Below are positions 8,922 through 17,702 of a stretch of DNA of 60,415 bases, piece by piece; position 1 is the first letter of the stretch, and each line of letters opens with the position of its first letter. The notes beneath the pieces were generated by a model that searched no databases, was not told the origin of the DNA, and saw only the letters and a program-made list of their open reading frames with translations. A program made the translations under genes and the position numbers. Source of the DNA: Limnoraphis robusta CS-951. GTDB lineage: Bacteria > Cyanobacteriota > Cyanobacteriia > Cyanobacteriales > Microcoleaceae. The stretch is from NCBI RefSeq assembly GCF_000972705.2, contig NZ_LATL02000123.1, forward strand, positions 1 through 60,415, in the 5' to 3' direction.

Positions 8922-8957
8922 AATTTTTTAAAATCTGAAGTTAAACGGGTAGAAAAA

Positions 8958-10457
8958 TTAAGGCTGTAAGTTAATTGAAACTTGAGTCGGGGCGTTATTT
9001 TTTAACACAACAACTATGGCTTCAGCCGTCGGTTCACTCCAACGTAATAACCAACTCGGTTGTACGCCCAAGAAGAAAATCAAAACCGCTAAAATTAAAG
9101 CGGGTGCTTGTTCTGAAAATTGAACTTTGGGATAATAAGCTAACTCATTATTCAGTTTACCAAAACAAGTTCGGTTGAGCAGAATCACGAAATAAACGGC
9201 TGTTAAACCGGAGGCGATAATACAGAGTAAACTTTGGATGGGGAAAACCGGAAAGGTGCCTTGAAAGACCAAAAATTCAGCCACAAAACCCACTAATCCC
9301 GGAATTCCAGCACTCGCCATTCCCGACATAATTAACAACCCACTCACAAGCGGTAAACCGCGAATGGGGTTCATCAAACCGTTGAGAATTTGTAAGTCAC
9401 GAGTTCCGGCTTTAGCTTCTACAACTCCCACTAAATGAAACAGAATCGCGAGAATTAAACCATGAGCAAACATTTGAGAAATTGCCCCAATTAAACTAAT
9501 AGAAGTTCCGGCGGCGGCTGCTACCATAATATAGCCCATGTGACCAATTGAGCTATAGGCAACCATGCGTTTAATATCCTGTTGAGCGATAGCGGTTAAC
9601 GCCCCATACATGACACTAAAAACGCCAATAATTGAGAGTCCGGGTGCGATTAATTGCCACGTTTCAGGAAACAGTTGCAAGCCAAAACGAATTAAACCAT
9701 AGGCTCCTAATTTAGCTAGAATTCCTCCCAATAAAATAGTGACAGGAGCGGAAGATTCAACGTAAGCATCGGGGAGCCAAGTATGGAGGGGAACTATGGG
9801 AATTTTGATGCCAAACCCAATCAGTAAAACACTTAATAAAATTAGTTGAGTCGTTTGAGATAAGGTTTGAGTATTGATAGTGTTGTAATCAAAATTTGTT
9901 GAACCACTCAACCAAGTGATGCCTAAGAATCCTGCTAATATTAGGATTCCTGACAAAGCGGTATAAATCAAGAATTTGGTTGCTGCATAACCCCGTTTTT
10001 CGCTTCCCCAAATCGCAATTAATAGATAAAGGGGAATCAGTTCTAACTCGTAAAAGAGAACAAACAACAACAAGTTTTGCGCGAGAAATGCGCCTGCAAT
10101 TCCAGCATTTACTAGCAAAATCATCGAATAATACAGGCGTGGGCGTTCCAGTTCGGGGCGAGTGCTAGCAATGGCAATAATCGTCAAAATGGCATTTAAT
10201 CCCATCAACGGTAACGATAAACCATCCACTCCTAAACTGTAGGATAAACCCAATTGAGGAATCCAAGAAAGGTATTCATAAAATTGAAAAGTGGGGTCAG
10301 TTAAATCAAAATCTATTGCTAGTTTAATCGTGAAAGTGAAAATAGCGATCGCAATAATTAACGCAACAGAACGAACTTGACGGCTGATTAAATTTGCGGG
10401 TAGTATCCCCACAATCATCGCCCCAATCACCGGAATTAAAATGAATAAACTGAGCAT
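8958..10457 (-). CDS. ndhD: NAD(P)H-quinone oxidoreductase subunit NdhD (NdhD3/D4 type)
   Basis: This antiporter-like proton-pumping membrane subunit of NDH-1 has about 14 hydrophobic helices over 499 residues. The family signatures are clear: YELELIPLYLLIAIWG (the conserved Glu in a helix), KIPIVPLHTWLPDAYVESSAPVTILLGG, and YSSIGHMGYIMVA. The start is set at ATG 10457, which gives MLSLFILIPVIGAM; the longer open frame to 10511 adds 18 residues with no homology. Its linkage with ndhF and a Cup protein identifies the CO2-uptake variant of the complex rather than the respiratory one (NdhD1/D2). Confidence 0.93.
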   Translation of the reverse strand: MLSLFILIPVIGAMIVGILPANLISRQVRSVALIIAIAIFTFTIKLAIDFDLTDPTFQFYEYLSWIPQLGLSYSLGVDGLSLPLMGLNAILTIIAIASTRPELERPRLYYSMILLVNAGIAGAFLAQNLLLFVLFYELELIPLYLLIAIWGSEKRGYAATKFLIYTALSGILILAGFLGITWLSGSTNFDYNTINTQTLSQTTQLILLSVLLIGFGIKIPIVPLHTWLPDAYVESSAPVTILLGGILAKLGAYGLIRFGLQLFPETWQLIAPGLSIIGVFSVMYGALTAIAQQDIKRMVAYSSIGHMGYIMVAAAAGTSISLIGAISQMFAHGLILAILFHLVGVVEAKAGTRDLQILNGLMNPIRGLPLVSGLLIMSGMASAGIPGLVGFVAEFLVFQGTFPVFPIQSLLCIIASGLTAVYFVILLNRTCFGKLNNELAYYPKVQFSEQAPALILAVLIFFLGVQPSWLLRWSEPTAEAIVVVLKNNAPTQVSINLQP

Positions 10458-10541
10458 AGGTTGTTTATTAAAGGCTGTGTATGTGATCAAAAAAAGAGGA
10501 TTTGGGGCCAAATTAATTTAAGCTGACCCCAAAATAATTGA

Positions 10542-11240
10542 TTAGGAAACTAACTCGATTTTGCCTGTATCTAGATTATAGTATCCGCCAACGATTTTCA
10601 GTTTTCCCTCTTGAATGAGTTGGGAGAGAACCGGAGAAGTTTGCAAGTTTTTAATTTGAAACTTGACGTTGGCTTTGGTTGCTTCTTCTAAGCTTTGATT
10701 GGCTTGAATTGCGGGCTTGATCGCATCGATAATACTGCTAATACTACCCGGAACCGCTTTGCCTTCAATAGTCGCTTTAACCGCTCCACAGCTTTGATGT
10801 CCGATGACCATTAAAACTTTTGCTCCTAAAACTAAAGTCCCAAATTCTAAGCTACCAATTTCTTCAGGAGTGGCAATGTTTCCAGCATCTCGAACGACAA
10901 AAATATCTCCCAATCCCTGATCAAAAATCATCTCTACAGGAACTCGTGAATCTGCACAACTGAGAACCGCAGCAAAGGGAGTTTGACCTTTAGCCACTTC
11001 TGTGAGTCGCACTAAACTTTGGTTGGGATTTTGACGTTTGTTATTCACAAAACGCTGATTCCCATCCATCAATTTTTGCAACGCTTCATCAGGAGTCATG
11101 TTTTGATTTTCAACAGCAGATTTCGGTTGTTCTAAATCACAACCAACTCCTGCTATTAAAGTTGCTGTTCCTAATGCACCCGCTCCAAACTTTAATAATT
11201 TACGACGAGAAAATTCATTAGACTGATAAACTGTATTCAC
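10542..11240 (-). CDS. ecaB: Exported beta-class carbonic anhydrase (EcaB-like)
   Basis: This enzyme interconverts CO2 and bicarbonate. It is 232 residues from a GTG start. Residues 12-35 form a twin-arginine signal (SRRKLLKFGAGALG), followed by a Cys at about residue 34 in AGVGC, an imperfect lipobox. So it is probably exported by Tat to the lumen or periplasm and may be lipid-anchored. The zinc ligands and dyad of beta-CAs are present: CADSR (Cys, Asp, Arg) and GHQSCGAV (His, Cys). It lies between ndhF and ndhD in a CO2-uptake operon. EcaB of Synechocystis has been linked to NDH-1 CO2 uptake, and this placement supports the same partnership genetically. Symbol by similarity. Confidence 0.88.
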   Translation of the reverse strand: MNTVYQSNEFSRRKLLKFGAGALGTATLIAGVGCDLEQPKSAVENQNMTPDEALQKLMDGNQRFVNNKRQNPNQSLVRLTEVAKGQTPFAAVLSCADSRVPVEMIFDQGLGDIFVVRDAGNIATPEEIGSLEFGTLVLGAKVLMVIGHQSCGAVKATIEGKAVPGSISSIIDAIKPAIQANQSLEEATKANVKFQIKNLQTSPVLSQLIQEGKLKIVGGYYNLDTGKIELVS

Positions 11241-11302
11241 TGTTTGAGTTACCCTAAAAAAATTGATTTTTCGACATCAATTGAAGTCAAACTTCATTTT
11301 AA

Positions 11303-13138
11303 CTAAAACAAACCGTAAGCCAGTATTGCTAAAATTGCAGCAATTCCAAGCACAATCGTTAGAGCATAAAACTGGGTTTGACCTGTAACATTATACCGCA
11401 AACTTTGACCACTAAAAAGAGTTGCAAAACCCACTAAATTGACAACACCATCCACCAGATAACGATCCACCCAAGACATCACTTGAGAAACTGAAGCAAC
11501 AACGGCAATAATGGTCAAGCGATAGAGTTTTGCGGTGTAAAAATCGTAAGCAAAAAAGTCTTGAACGGCTTTTGAACCCAATTGAACAGGTTTTTGCCAA
11601 TTGTCATTGACATAAATTAAACAACCAAGTCCACAACCTGCCAAACTTGACAACAGCAATACACCCGCAACTGTTTGATCTAAACTGGCAAATTCTGGTA
11701 ATAAATTCCAGTTAGCTAACAGTAAAGGAATGTGTAAACAAAATCCCGCTAAAAACGTCATGGGTAGCACTAAAGCCCAAAGTCCTTCAGGAGATCGCAC
11801 CGTCATTTGTTTAGGTTTTCCTGCAAAAATCAAACCAAATTCTCGCGTTAAACTAAACGCCGTTAAACTATTAATCATTAACAACACAACAACAATTGCA
11901 GGTTCAGTTGTCCAGAGATTTTCAATTAGGGCTTGTAGGGTCCAAAATCCCCCGAAAGGTGGCATGGCAATTAAAGCAAAAATCCCCACAATAAAACACA
12001 ATCCAGAAATCGGACGACGTGACCACAAACCGCCATATTGGGTTAAATCTTGGGTAATATTATTGAGGATAATTCCGCCCGTACTCATCACCAATAACGC
12101 CATCGCAAACGAGTAGGTTAATAGCAACAGTAAAGTGATGTCAGCATGACCCGTTCCCACTGCTACAAATGCGATTCCCATATAGGAACTCACCGAGTAA
12201 GAAATCGCCCGTTTAATGTCAATTTGAGCCATCGCAATTAAACTTGCACCCAAAGCCGTTGCTAACCCCACAAACACCGCCGTTGACATCACCGTTGGCG
12301 ACAGGGCTAAAACAGGTTCAAGCTTTACTAATACCCAAGCACCAGACGCCACAACAACAGCATTCCGCAAAATCGTACTTGGAACAGGGCCTTCCATCGC
12401 TTCATCTAACCACAAATGTAGGGGAAATTGAGCGCATTTACCCATCGGCCCGGCTAATAATGTTAAACCTAATAATGTGGCAATTTTGGGGTCAATATTA
12501 GCAGTTTGCGCCCATTCTGCGAGTTCTGAAAAGTTCCAAGTTCCCGCTAAAGGATACAACGCCACCACACCCATTAAGAGGAATAAATCCCCCACCCGTT
12601 TGGTAAGAAAGGCATCTCTCGCCCCCGTTACAACTAAAGACTGGTTAAACCAAAAACCGACGAGCAAATAGGTTCCCAGCGTTAATATTTCCAGGACAAT
12701 GTAGCTGTAAAAGAGAGAATCACACAGCACTAATGCTGAAAGTCCGCCTTCAAATAAACCGAGAAGACAATAAAATCTCGCCCATCCCCAATCCATTTCC
12801 ATGTAACCAATGGCATAAATTTGGGCGAGTAAGTTTAAGCCAGTAATGACTAATGTTGCCCCCAAAGTTACGGTTGAAATTTCTAAGGGAATTGAAAAAT
12901 CAAGATCAACGACTTGTAGATAAGGAATGATCAATTTTTGAGCGGGTTGACCCCAAATGGCATTGAGGGCAAATAAACCATGTAAAAAGGCAATGAAGGT
13001 CATCAAAATATTTAGATAACCTGCGGGTCTTGGCCCCGTTTTACGGATAATTCCAGGCGACCAAGGGATTGATAGTATCGCCCCCATTAACGGATAAAGG
13101 GGTATCCACCAAATTGTTTTTAGGAAAAATTCTGACAT
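11303..13138 (-). CDS. ndhF: NAD(P)H-quinone oxidoreductase subunit NdhF (NdhF3/F4 type)
   Basis: This is the distal antiporter-like subunit of NDH-1, 611 residues with about 16 hydrophobic helices. Motifs seen are GLFEGGLSALVLCDSLFYSYIVLEILTL, FPLHLWLDEAMEGPVPSTILRNAVVVASGAWVLVK and a YSVSSYMGIAF stretch. It starts at ATG 13138, with a TTG just before it. It is shorter than the respiratory NdhF1 (over 660 residues), as expected for the CO2-uptake forms. It is the first gene of the four-gene minus-strand operon. The 200 bases upstream are AT-rich and probably hold the promoter, but no convincing operator for a CCM regulator was picked out. Confidence 0.93.
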   Translation of the reverse strand: MSEFFLKTIWWIPLYPLMGAILSIPWSPGIIRKTGPRPAGYLNILMTFIAFLHGLFALNAIWGQPAQKLIIPYLQVVDLDFSIPLEISTVTLGATLVITGLNLLAQIYAIGYMEMDWGWARFYCLLGLFEGGLSALVLCDSLFYSYIVLEILTLGTYLLVGFWFNQSLVVTGARDAFLTKRVGDLFLLMGVVALYPLAGTWNFSELAEWAQTANIDPKIATLLGLTLLAGPMGKCAQFPLHLWLDEAMEGPVPSTILRNAVVVASGAWVLVKLEPVLALSPTVMSTAVFVGLATALGASLIAMAQIDIKRAISYSVSSYMGIAFVAVGTGHADITLLLLLTYSFAMALLVMSTGGIILNNITQDLTQYGGLWSRRPISGLCFIVGIFALIAMPPFGGFWTLQALIENLWTTEPAIVVVLLMINSLTAFSLTREFGLIFAGKPKQMTVRSPEGLWALVLPMTFLAGFCLHIPLLLANWNLLPEFASLDQTVAGVLLLSSLAGCGLGCLIYVNDNWQKPVQLGSKAVQDFFAYDFYTAKLYRLTIIAVVASVSQVMSWVDRYLVDGVVNLVGFATLFSGQSLRYNVTGQTQFYALTIVLGIAAILAILAYGLF

Positions 13139-13990
13139 CAAGGTTTTCTTAACTTCCTACTTAAGTTGTTAACAAGTGAGCAAATTCACGAAACAAAACC
13201 GAGAGTATTGAGCGAATCAACCTCTAAGTTGTCTATATTAACCAGTTGCGACACTGGCAATATTGTTTTCTGACATTGTAAACAAATCGATCCTTCCCAA
13301 TCGATTCATCCAGTCTGGTCATAAAAGTTACATAGACTTTTTATAAAGATATCATGGTTTTGTATAGATTTTCATCTATAGTTTATCCCGCAGTGAACAT
13401 GAGACTGAGCAATATGTATGATGGATTGGTTAATGAAAACTTATCAGTCGCCTCTGGGGACAGAAAGCGATGGTATTCAGAGGGGAATCTCGCTGCTTTC
13501 TGTTCCTCTGGCTCAAGGCTTGAGGGATGGATAGCCAAATGGGAGTTCTAGGTTCGCGCCTGTTATTCCTAAAAAATTGTCGTTTATATTTACCCTTTCA
13601 CGGGGAAATAGAGTGCGAAGCCTGACAGCATACTCTGTGAGAAACACAGCGATCGCCCTCAAAGTGTAATCGGCAGAAAAATGAATAAGAAATGTAAAAA
13701 CAAACATCTGTATTTATACTGAGCAGCTATAACAGAGTTGTGCATCCAACAATTCCTCATGCAATCGTCGCTCCAATTTCTCAGGTAGTGCATTTGAAAG
13801 ACGGTTGAAAGTGGATACAAAGTTTTTCTGCATTCTCAATAACAGATACCCAATTTTGTTCAGGATAGTGATTGGATAAAACGTCTGAAGTCCTTTTATA
13901 GAAAAGGTTTCAAGAATGTTGAATGCTACCTTGTAAAGCCGATTGGGTCTGAAGATAATTCTGACGAGCATCATTCATGGAGGCTGTGTT
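13139..13990. other. 850-base stretch without a convincing gene
   Basis: This region holds the upstream side of the ndhF operon and of the lipase gene. It contains two short open frames with no recognisable homology: plus 13354-13551 (65 codons) and minus 13513-13707. A third, minus 13714-13974 (86 codons, basic, starting MMLVRIIFRPNRLYKVAFN), could be a small gene but would overlap the 5' leader of the lipase gene. No RNA gene or terminator was recognised. Confidence 0.5.
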
Positions 13991-15052
13991 ATGGTTTGTG
14001 CTGATAAAAAATGTGTTTTTCAAGCATCGAACTGCCATCAAGTTTGTATCTCTAAAAACTCGAAGTTTGATCTTGAACGAGCCAGAGAATTAATTACGCT
14101 GCTAGAAGTCGCATCAGAGGATTATGATCAATACCATGATCATCATAGAATTCCTTCCCCTGAAATTAACATCAAAATCGTTACCCAAAACAACAGAATT
14201 GAGCGACACTATTCAAAAGTGAAAAAGCTCTGGAGTAATGTTCATCATCAATCTCAACTTTTTGGATTTATTGCCCAGCGTGAAGGTGATGATGGTTGTC
14301 CAGAAATTTTTGTCGTTATTCGGGGAACTCGTCTTCGTAAGGAATGGTTTCATAACTTTGCTCCCAACCGAGAACCCTACATAGAAGGGGATATCAGAAC
14401 AGGATTCTTAAACATTTACCGAGCTTGTAACAAGCATAAACCGAGTCTTGAACAAACTATTGAAGATTATTTTGAACCCGGTAAATTTTCCCCTAAAACC
14501 CGCATTTTTGTCACGGGTCATAGCTTAGGAGGAGCTTTAGCAACAATTGCAACACAAGTTATTAGAAACCAGGGTTATCCACAATCTCAACTCTACACCT
14601 TTGCGAGTCCTCGTGTTGGCGATACAACCTTTGCTCAATCCTTTAATACCTTAAAAGATTGCTATCTAATTGCAAACACTGAAGATGTTGTAACGACACT
14701 TCCTATTCCGGCTGGAATGCTTTTTGATACTGAATGGATCAAGAAACTGCCTCCTTTAGTGCAGGGGATTATCGAAAAATCAAGGAAAATAATTAACGGG
14801 GTCGGGCATATATTTTCCATCGATTTTTATGCAGATTATCGTCATGTTGGAGAGCCAATCTATTTTACTTTTCAAAAAGTTAACCACGAAGATAAAGATC
14901 CAACAAATGACAACCCAACAATCGGAGAAAATCACTGTCTTGACACCTACAAAAAAGCATTAGGCTTGTTAGAACCCTGCAAATCCGAAAATCAACAAAT
15001 TGATTTTGTTATTGTCTTTCAACTCGTTTCATCTGTTTTGAATAACATTTAG
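13991..15052 (+). CDS. Class 3 lipase (alpha/beta hydrolase)
   Basis: The start at ATG 13991 is chosen because TGGAGG lies 7 bases upstream; the open frame extends 16 codons further without support. The 353-residue protein has the class 3 lipase core: IFVVIRGTR (oxyanion region), FVTGHSLGGALATIA with the nucleophile Ser at about residue 178, and FASPRVGD. Catalytic Asp and His candidates are in NTEDVVTTLP and DYRHVG. There is no signal peptide. It is followed 20 bases later by a peptidoglycan hydrolase on the same strand, so the pair is probably co-expressed. A phospholipase role is inferred. The lack of a Sec signal argues against simple secretion. Confidence 0.88.
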   Translation: MVCADKKCVFQASNCHQVCISKNSKFDLERARELITLLEVASEDYDQYHDHHRIPSPEINIKIVTQNNRIERHYSKVKKLWSNVHHQSQLFGFIAQREGDDGCPEIFVVIRGTRLRKEWFHNFAPNREPYIEGDIRTGFLNIYRACNKHKPSLEQTIEDYFEPGKFSPKTRIFVTGHSLGGALATIATQVIRNQGYPQSQLYTFASPRVGDTTFAQSFNTLKDCYLIANTEDVVTTLPIPAGMLFDTEWIKKLPPLVQGIIEKSRKIINGVGHIFSIDFYADYRHVGEPIYFTFQKVNHEDKDPTNDNPTIGENHCLDTYKKALGLLEPCKSENQQIDFVIVFQLVSSVLNNI

Positions 15053-15072
15053 TAAATTCGGAGATAAAAACC

Positions 15073-17001
15073 ATGATATTCTCTTGGTCAGACTATGTTT
15101 ATGCCGTCGCCACAACCAACAAAATCCCGTCTGACTGTGGTAAATTGCGAGTCGTTCAATTAGCACAAGCCATTCTTGAATCAGCCAGAGGAACCAGTCA
15201 ATTGTTTCAAAAAGCCGGAAACCCAGGCGGACTCAAATGGCGAGATCATATTGACGATAACTATTCAGAAAAAATCACTGACAAGGTTTGGTTGTGTACC
15301 CCCAGTGAACCGAATGGTTGTGACTGGTGTCAATGGAAAACAGCAGAACACGCAGCGATGGGATACTGGCGGTTTATAGATCGTCCTAACTCTCCCTATC
15401 AAGGCTGGAAACAATATCTCAACCACCCTGAAGGCTACTTACAACATATTTGGGAAAAAGGCTATGCGACTGATCCAAACTATGTTAGTAAAGTTAAAGG
15501 ATTGTTCCCAGAAGCGCAAACTTTACTTGACCAATATAGTCGATCGCAACTCAATCACCTACAACGGACTTTCAAAATAGCCATTATGCCAGGACATGGC
15601 GGAAGTAATCCCGGAGCAGTTAACCCTGTTCTCAACATTACTGAAAAAGACTACAACTGGAAAGAAGCTGTCGAAATCAAAACTCGTTTAGAAGCTTTGG
15701 GGAATTACGAAGTGATCATTTGTCGGCAACAAGATGAATTACCTCCCCTTGCTACATTACAACAACGAGCCAATGATAGTCATGCCGATGTTTGTCTGTG
15801 TCTTCATCATAATGCTTGCAATGGACAAGCTAAAGGGTGGTGGTTATTTTATGTCAACAAACACAATCCTGAATTGCAGAAGTTTATCACAATTATGGAT
15901 AAACATTTCCGTCAACTTCCGTTACAAGATCGCGGATACGAATATGTGAGTGAACCTTTTGCTCAACCTTGGCGTAAAAACGTCTGGAATTGTATTCACA
16001 ACTGTCAAATGCCAACGATTTTGTTTGAAAGTTGCTTCATTGATAATAACGAAGATGCTCTTTGGTTACAAAATGGCGGCTATCAACAAATCGCTGAGAA
16101 AATTTGTGCAGGAGTTCAAGAATATTTAGAAGGTCAAATTCGTCCAACCCAAAAATCAGTAACATCAGTTGTTGTTAACGATCCTTATCCACCTTTAAAC
16201 GTTCGTTCAGGGCCAGGAACAAACTTTCAGATTGTCTCTCAATTAAACAACAATACCGCCTTGATAGTCATTAATCAGGCTTTGGATAATCAAGGAGACA
16301 CTTGGCTTAAGATCAGTTCACCTTGTTCGGGTTGGGTCTTAAAAGCCTTAACCTCAGAAGCGATCAAACCTCGATACGTTGGCAATCAACCTGCACCATC
16401 AGCAATGTCTGAAAGCGAAAAGTATGACTACTACTGCAATATTATTGCCCGCAACGGTGGACGCTTGCACAAGCGGAATTTGATCTCTTTTCGTAAAGAA
16501 ACCAGCACAAAAGCCAATAACTGGGACGGTTGCTACGATGATATTACGGTTATGATTTGGAAAGACGATACAGGTAAGCACGTTCGTCAATATATCTCTA
16601 ACACAGAACCTTCGTCTCAATATGAGGATTGTTTTGATCCCCGCGCTGATCGTCCTATTATGGGTGTAGATGCTGATGGTGATCGAAGACTCGATTTAGG
16701 TCGTTTACCAGCAGGTTACTATGAATACCAAACGGACTATGACCTAAGATTGGGTAATGTGTTGTGTCCAACCCAACCCGTGATGGCTGAACGAGATACA
16801 AATCATAATGGGATCTTTGAAGTCTCCGAACCCCGTGCGAGTACAGGAAAGTCAATGTTCTTCCATGCAGCAGGAGTAACCAACCCTTGCAGTGCCGGAT
16901 GTCAAACTCTTAGTCCAACTGAATACACCAAATTCTGGAATGACTTAAATCGTGACGGTGATCCGGGTACAATTGGTTATACCCTTGTCGCTTGGTGTTA
17001 A
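15073..17001 (+). CDS. Multidomain peptidoglycan hydrolase (glucosaminidase-like, amidase_3, SH3b, L,D-transpeptidase-like C-terminus)
   Basis: This is a 642-residue cell-wall enzyme without a signal peptide. Residues about 1-150 resemble a glucosaminidase/FlgJ-type domain (QLAQAILESARGTSQLFQKAGN, candidate catalytic Glu36). Residues about 168-352 are an N-acetylmuramoyl-L-alanine amidase_3: zinc ligands His175, Glu191 and His245 and catalytic Glu319 are all visible. Residues about 364-430 are an SH3b domain (PPLNVRSGPGTNFQIV). Residues about 445-642 are unassigned, but FFHAAG (His598) followed by SAGCQT (Cys610) recalls the His/Ser/Cys motif of L,D-transpeptidase-like folds. The architecture is endolysin-like. 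It probably forms a transcription unit with the lipase. Confidence 0.85.
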   Translation: MIFSWSDYVYAVATTNKIPSDCGKLRVVQLAQAILESARGTSQLFQKAGNPGGLKWRDHIDDNYSEKITDKVWLCTPSEPNGCDWCQWKTAEHAAMGYWRFIDRPNSPYQGWKQYLNHPEGYLQHIWEKGYATDPNYVSKVKGLFPEAQTLLDQYSRSQLNHLQRTFKIAIMPGHGGSNPGAVNPVLNITEKDYNWKEAVEIKTRLEALGNYEVIICRQQDELPPLATLQQRANDSHADVCLCLHHNACNGQAKGWWLFYVNKHNPELQKFITIMDKHFRQLPLQDRGYEYVSEPFAQPWRKNVWNCIHNCQMPTILFESCFIDNNEDALWLQNGGYQQIAEKICAGVQEYLEGQIRPTQKSVTSVVVNDPYPPLNVRSGPGTNFQIVSQLNNNTALIVINQALDNQGDTWLKISSPCSGWVLKALTSEAIKPRYVGNQPAPSAMSESEKYDYYCNIIARNGGRLHKRNLISFRKETSTKANNWDGCYDDITVMIWKDDTGKHVRQYISNTEPSSQYEDCFDPRADRPIMGVDADGDRRLDLGRLPAGYYEYQTDYDLRLGNVLCPTQPVMAERDTNHNGIFEVSEPRASTGKSMFFHAAGVTNPCSAGCQTLSPTEYTKFWNDLNRDGDPGTIGYTLVAWC

Positions 17002-17034
17002 CAAGTTTTCTCAATTCAAATTTTCAACAATAGC

Positions 17035-17075
17035 AGCGATCAACTGAAGTTTTAAATGTTAAAAAGTTGATCGCT
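17035..17075. terminator. Terminator hairpin between convergent genes
   Basis: AGCGATCAACT at 17035-17045 pairs perfectly with AGTTGATCGCT at 17065-17075, with a 19-base loop. It lies between the hydrolase gene (plus) and the SSB gene (minus). No long T-run follows, so it may be a repeat or a weak terminator. Confidence 0.55.
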
Positions 17076-17099
17076 CTACAAATAATAGACCTTGAACCG

Positions 17100-17627
17100 T
17101 TAAAAAGGAATCGGGTCATAGTCAGGGTTTTCCGGGTCAGTCGGAGCGTCAAAATCCGGTTCAGACTCCACCTCCGAAGGCGTTGGTTGCATCGGTTCAG
17201 AACTCGTTGAATTCATCCCCGATGAACTGCGGTTGCGAGAACTTAAATGAACCACATTATTAGGAGTCGAAGCCGCTTCCGACATCTCCTCAGTTGAGGA
17301 TGAACTGGTCGAGGAACGGGTCGCCGAACTATCGACGGTATAAATCTTTTGAACAGTCAGTTCGGCTCGTTTTTCCTTAAACCCTTCCTGTCGATCAATC
17401 AAATTCATCCCCAAGCGACCTTCAATAATCACATGATCGCCTTGATGATATTTTTCGCTAATTTCTTGAGCCAAATTTCCCCATCCCACAACTTTTAACA
17501 CTGCAAAGGAATCATCGCGCAAATTCGGAAACTTAACCAACATTTCCGCAATGGGAATCTGAGCATCAGCCGTATAGCGAAGTTGAGGATCTTGTACGAT
17601 TTCTACCATTAAAATGCAACTATTCAT
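17100..17627 (-). CDS. ssb: Single-stranded DNA-binding protein
   Basis: This protein coats single-stranded DNA during replication, recombination and repair. The start is taken at ATG 17627 (MNSCILMVEIVQDPQLRYT), the usual OB-fold beginning; the frame is open 15 codons further to 17672. The OB-fold covers roughly residues 1-110. It is followed by a long Ser/Thr-rich low-complexity linker and the conserved acidic tip, here DYDPIPF, which recruits partner proteins. The protein is 175 residues long. The divergent cyanobacterial OB-fold (no FRVAT-type start) is expected for this lineage. Confidence 0.85.
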   Translation of the reverse strand: MNSCILMVEIVQDPQLRYTADAQIPIAEMLVKFPNLRDDSFAVLKVVGWGNLAQEISEKYHQGDHVIIEGRLGMNLIDRQEGFKEKRAELTVQKIYTVDSSATRSSTSSSSTEEMSEAASTPNNVVHLSSRNRSSSGMNSTSSEPMQPTPSEVESEPDFDAPTDPENPDYDPIPF

Positions 17628-17702
17628 AGATCTGATTTGGTATGGGTCAGTTGATAATGATTTGAGGTTCAAAAATCAGCAGCTTAGACAGAATACTATT
17701 TT

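Noticed and set aside
13354..13707. Two short open frames as genes
   Set aside because: No recognisable homology, no clear ribosome-binding site, and they overlap each other on opposite strands.
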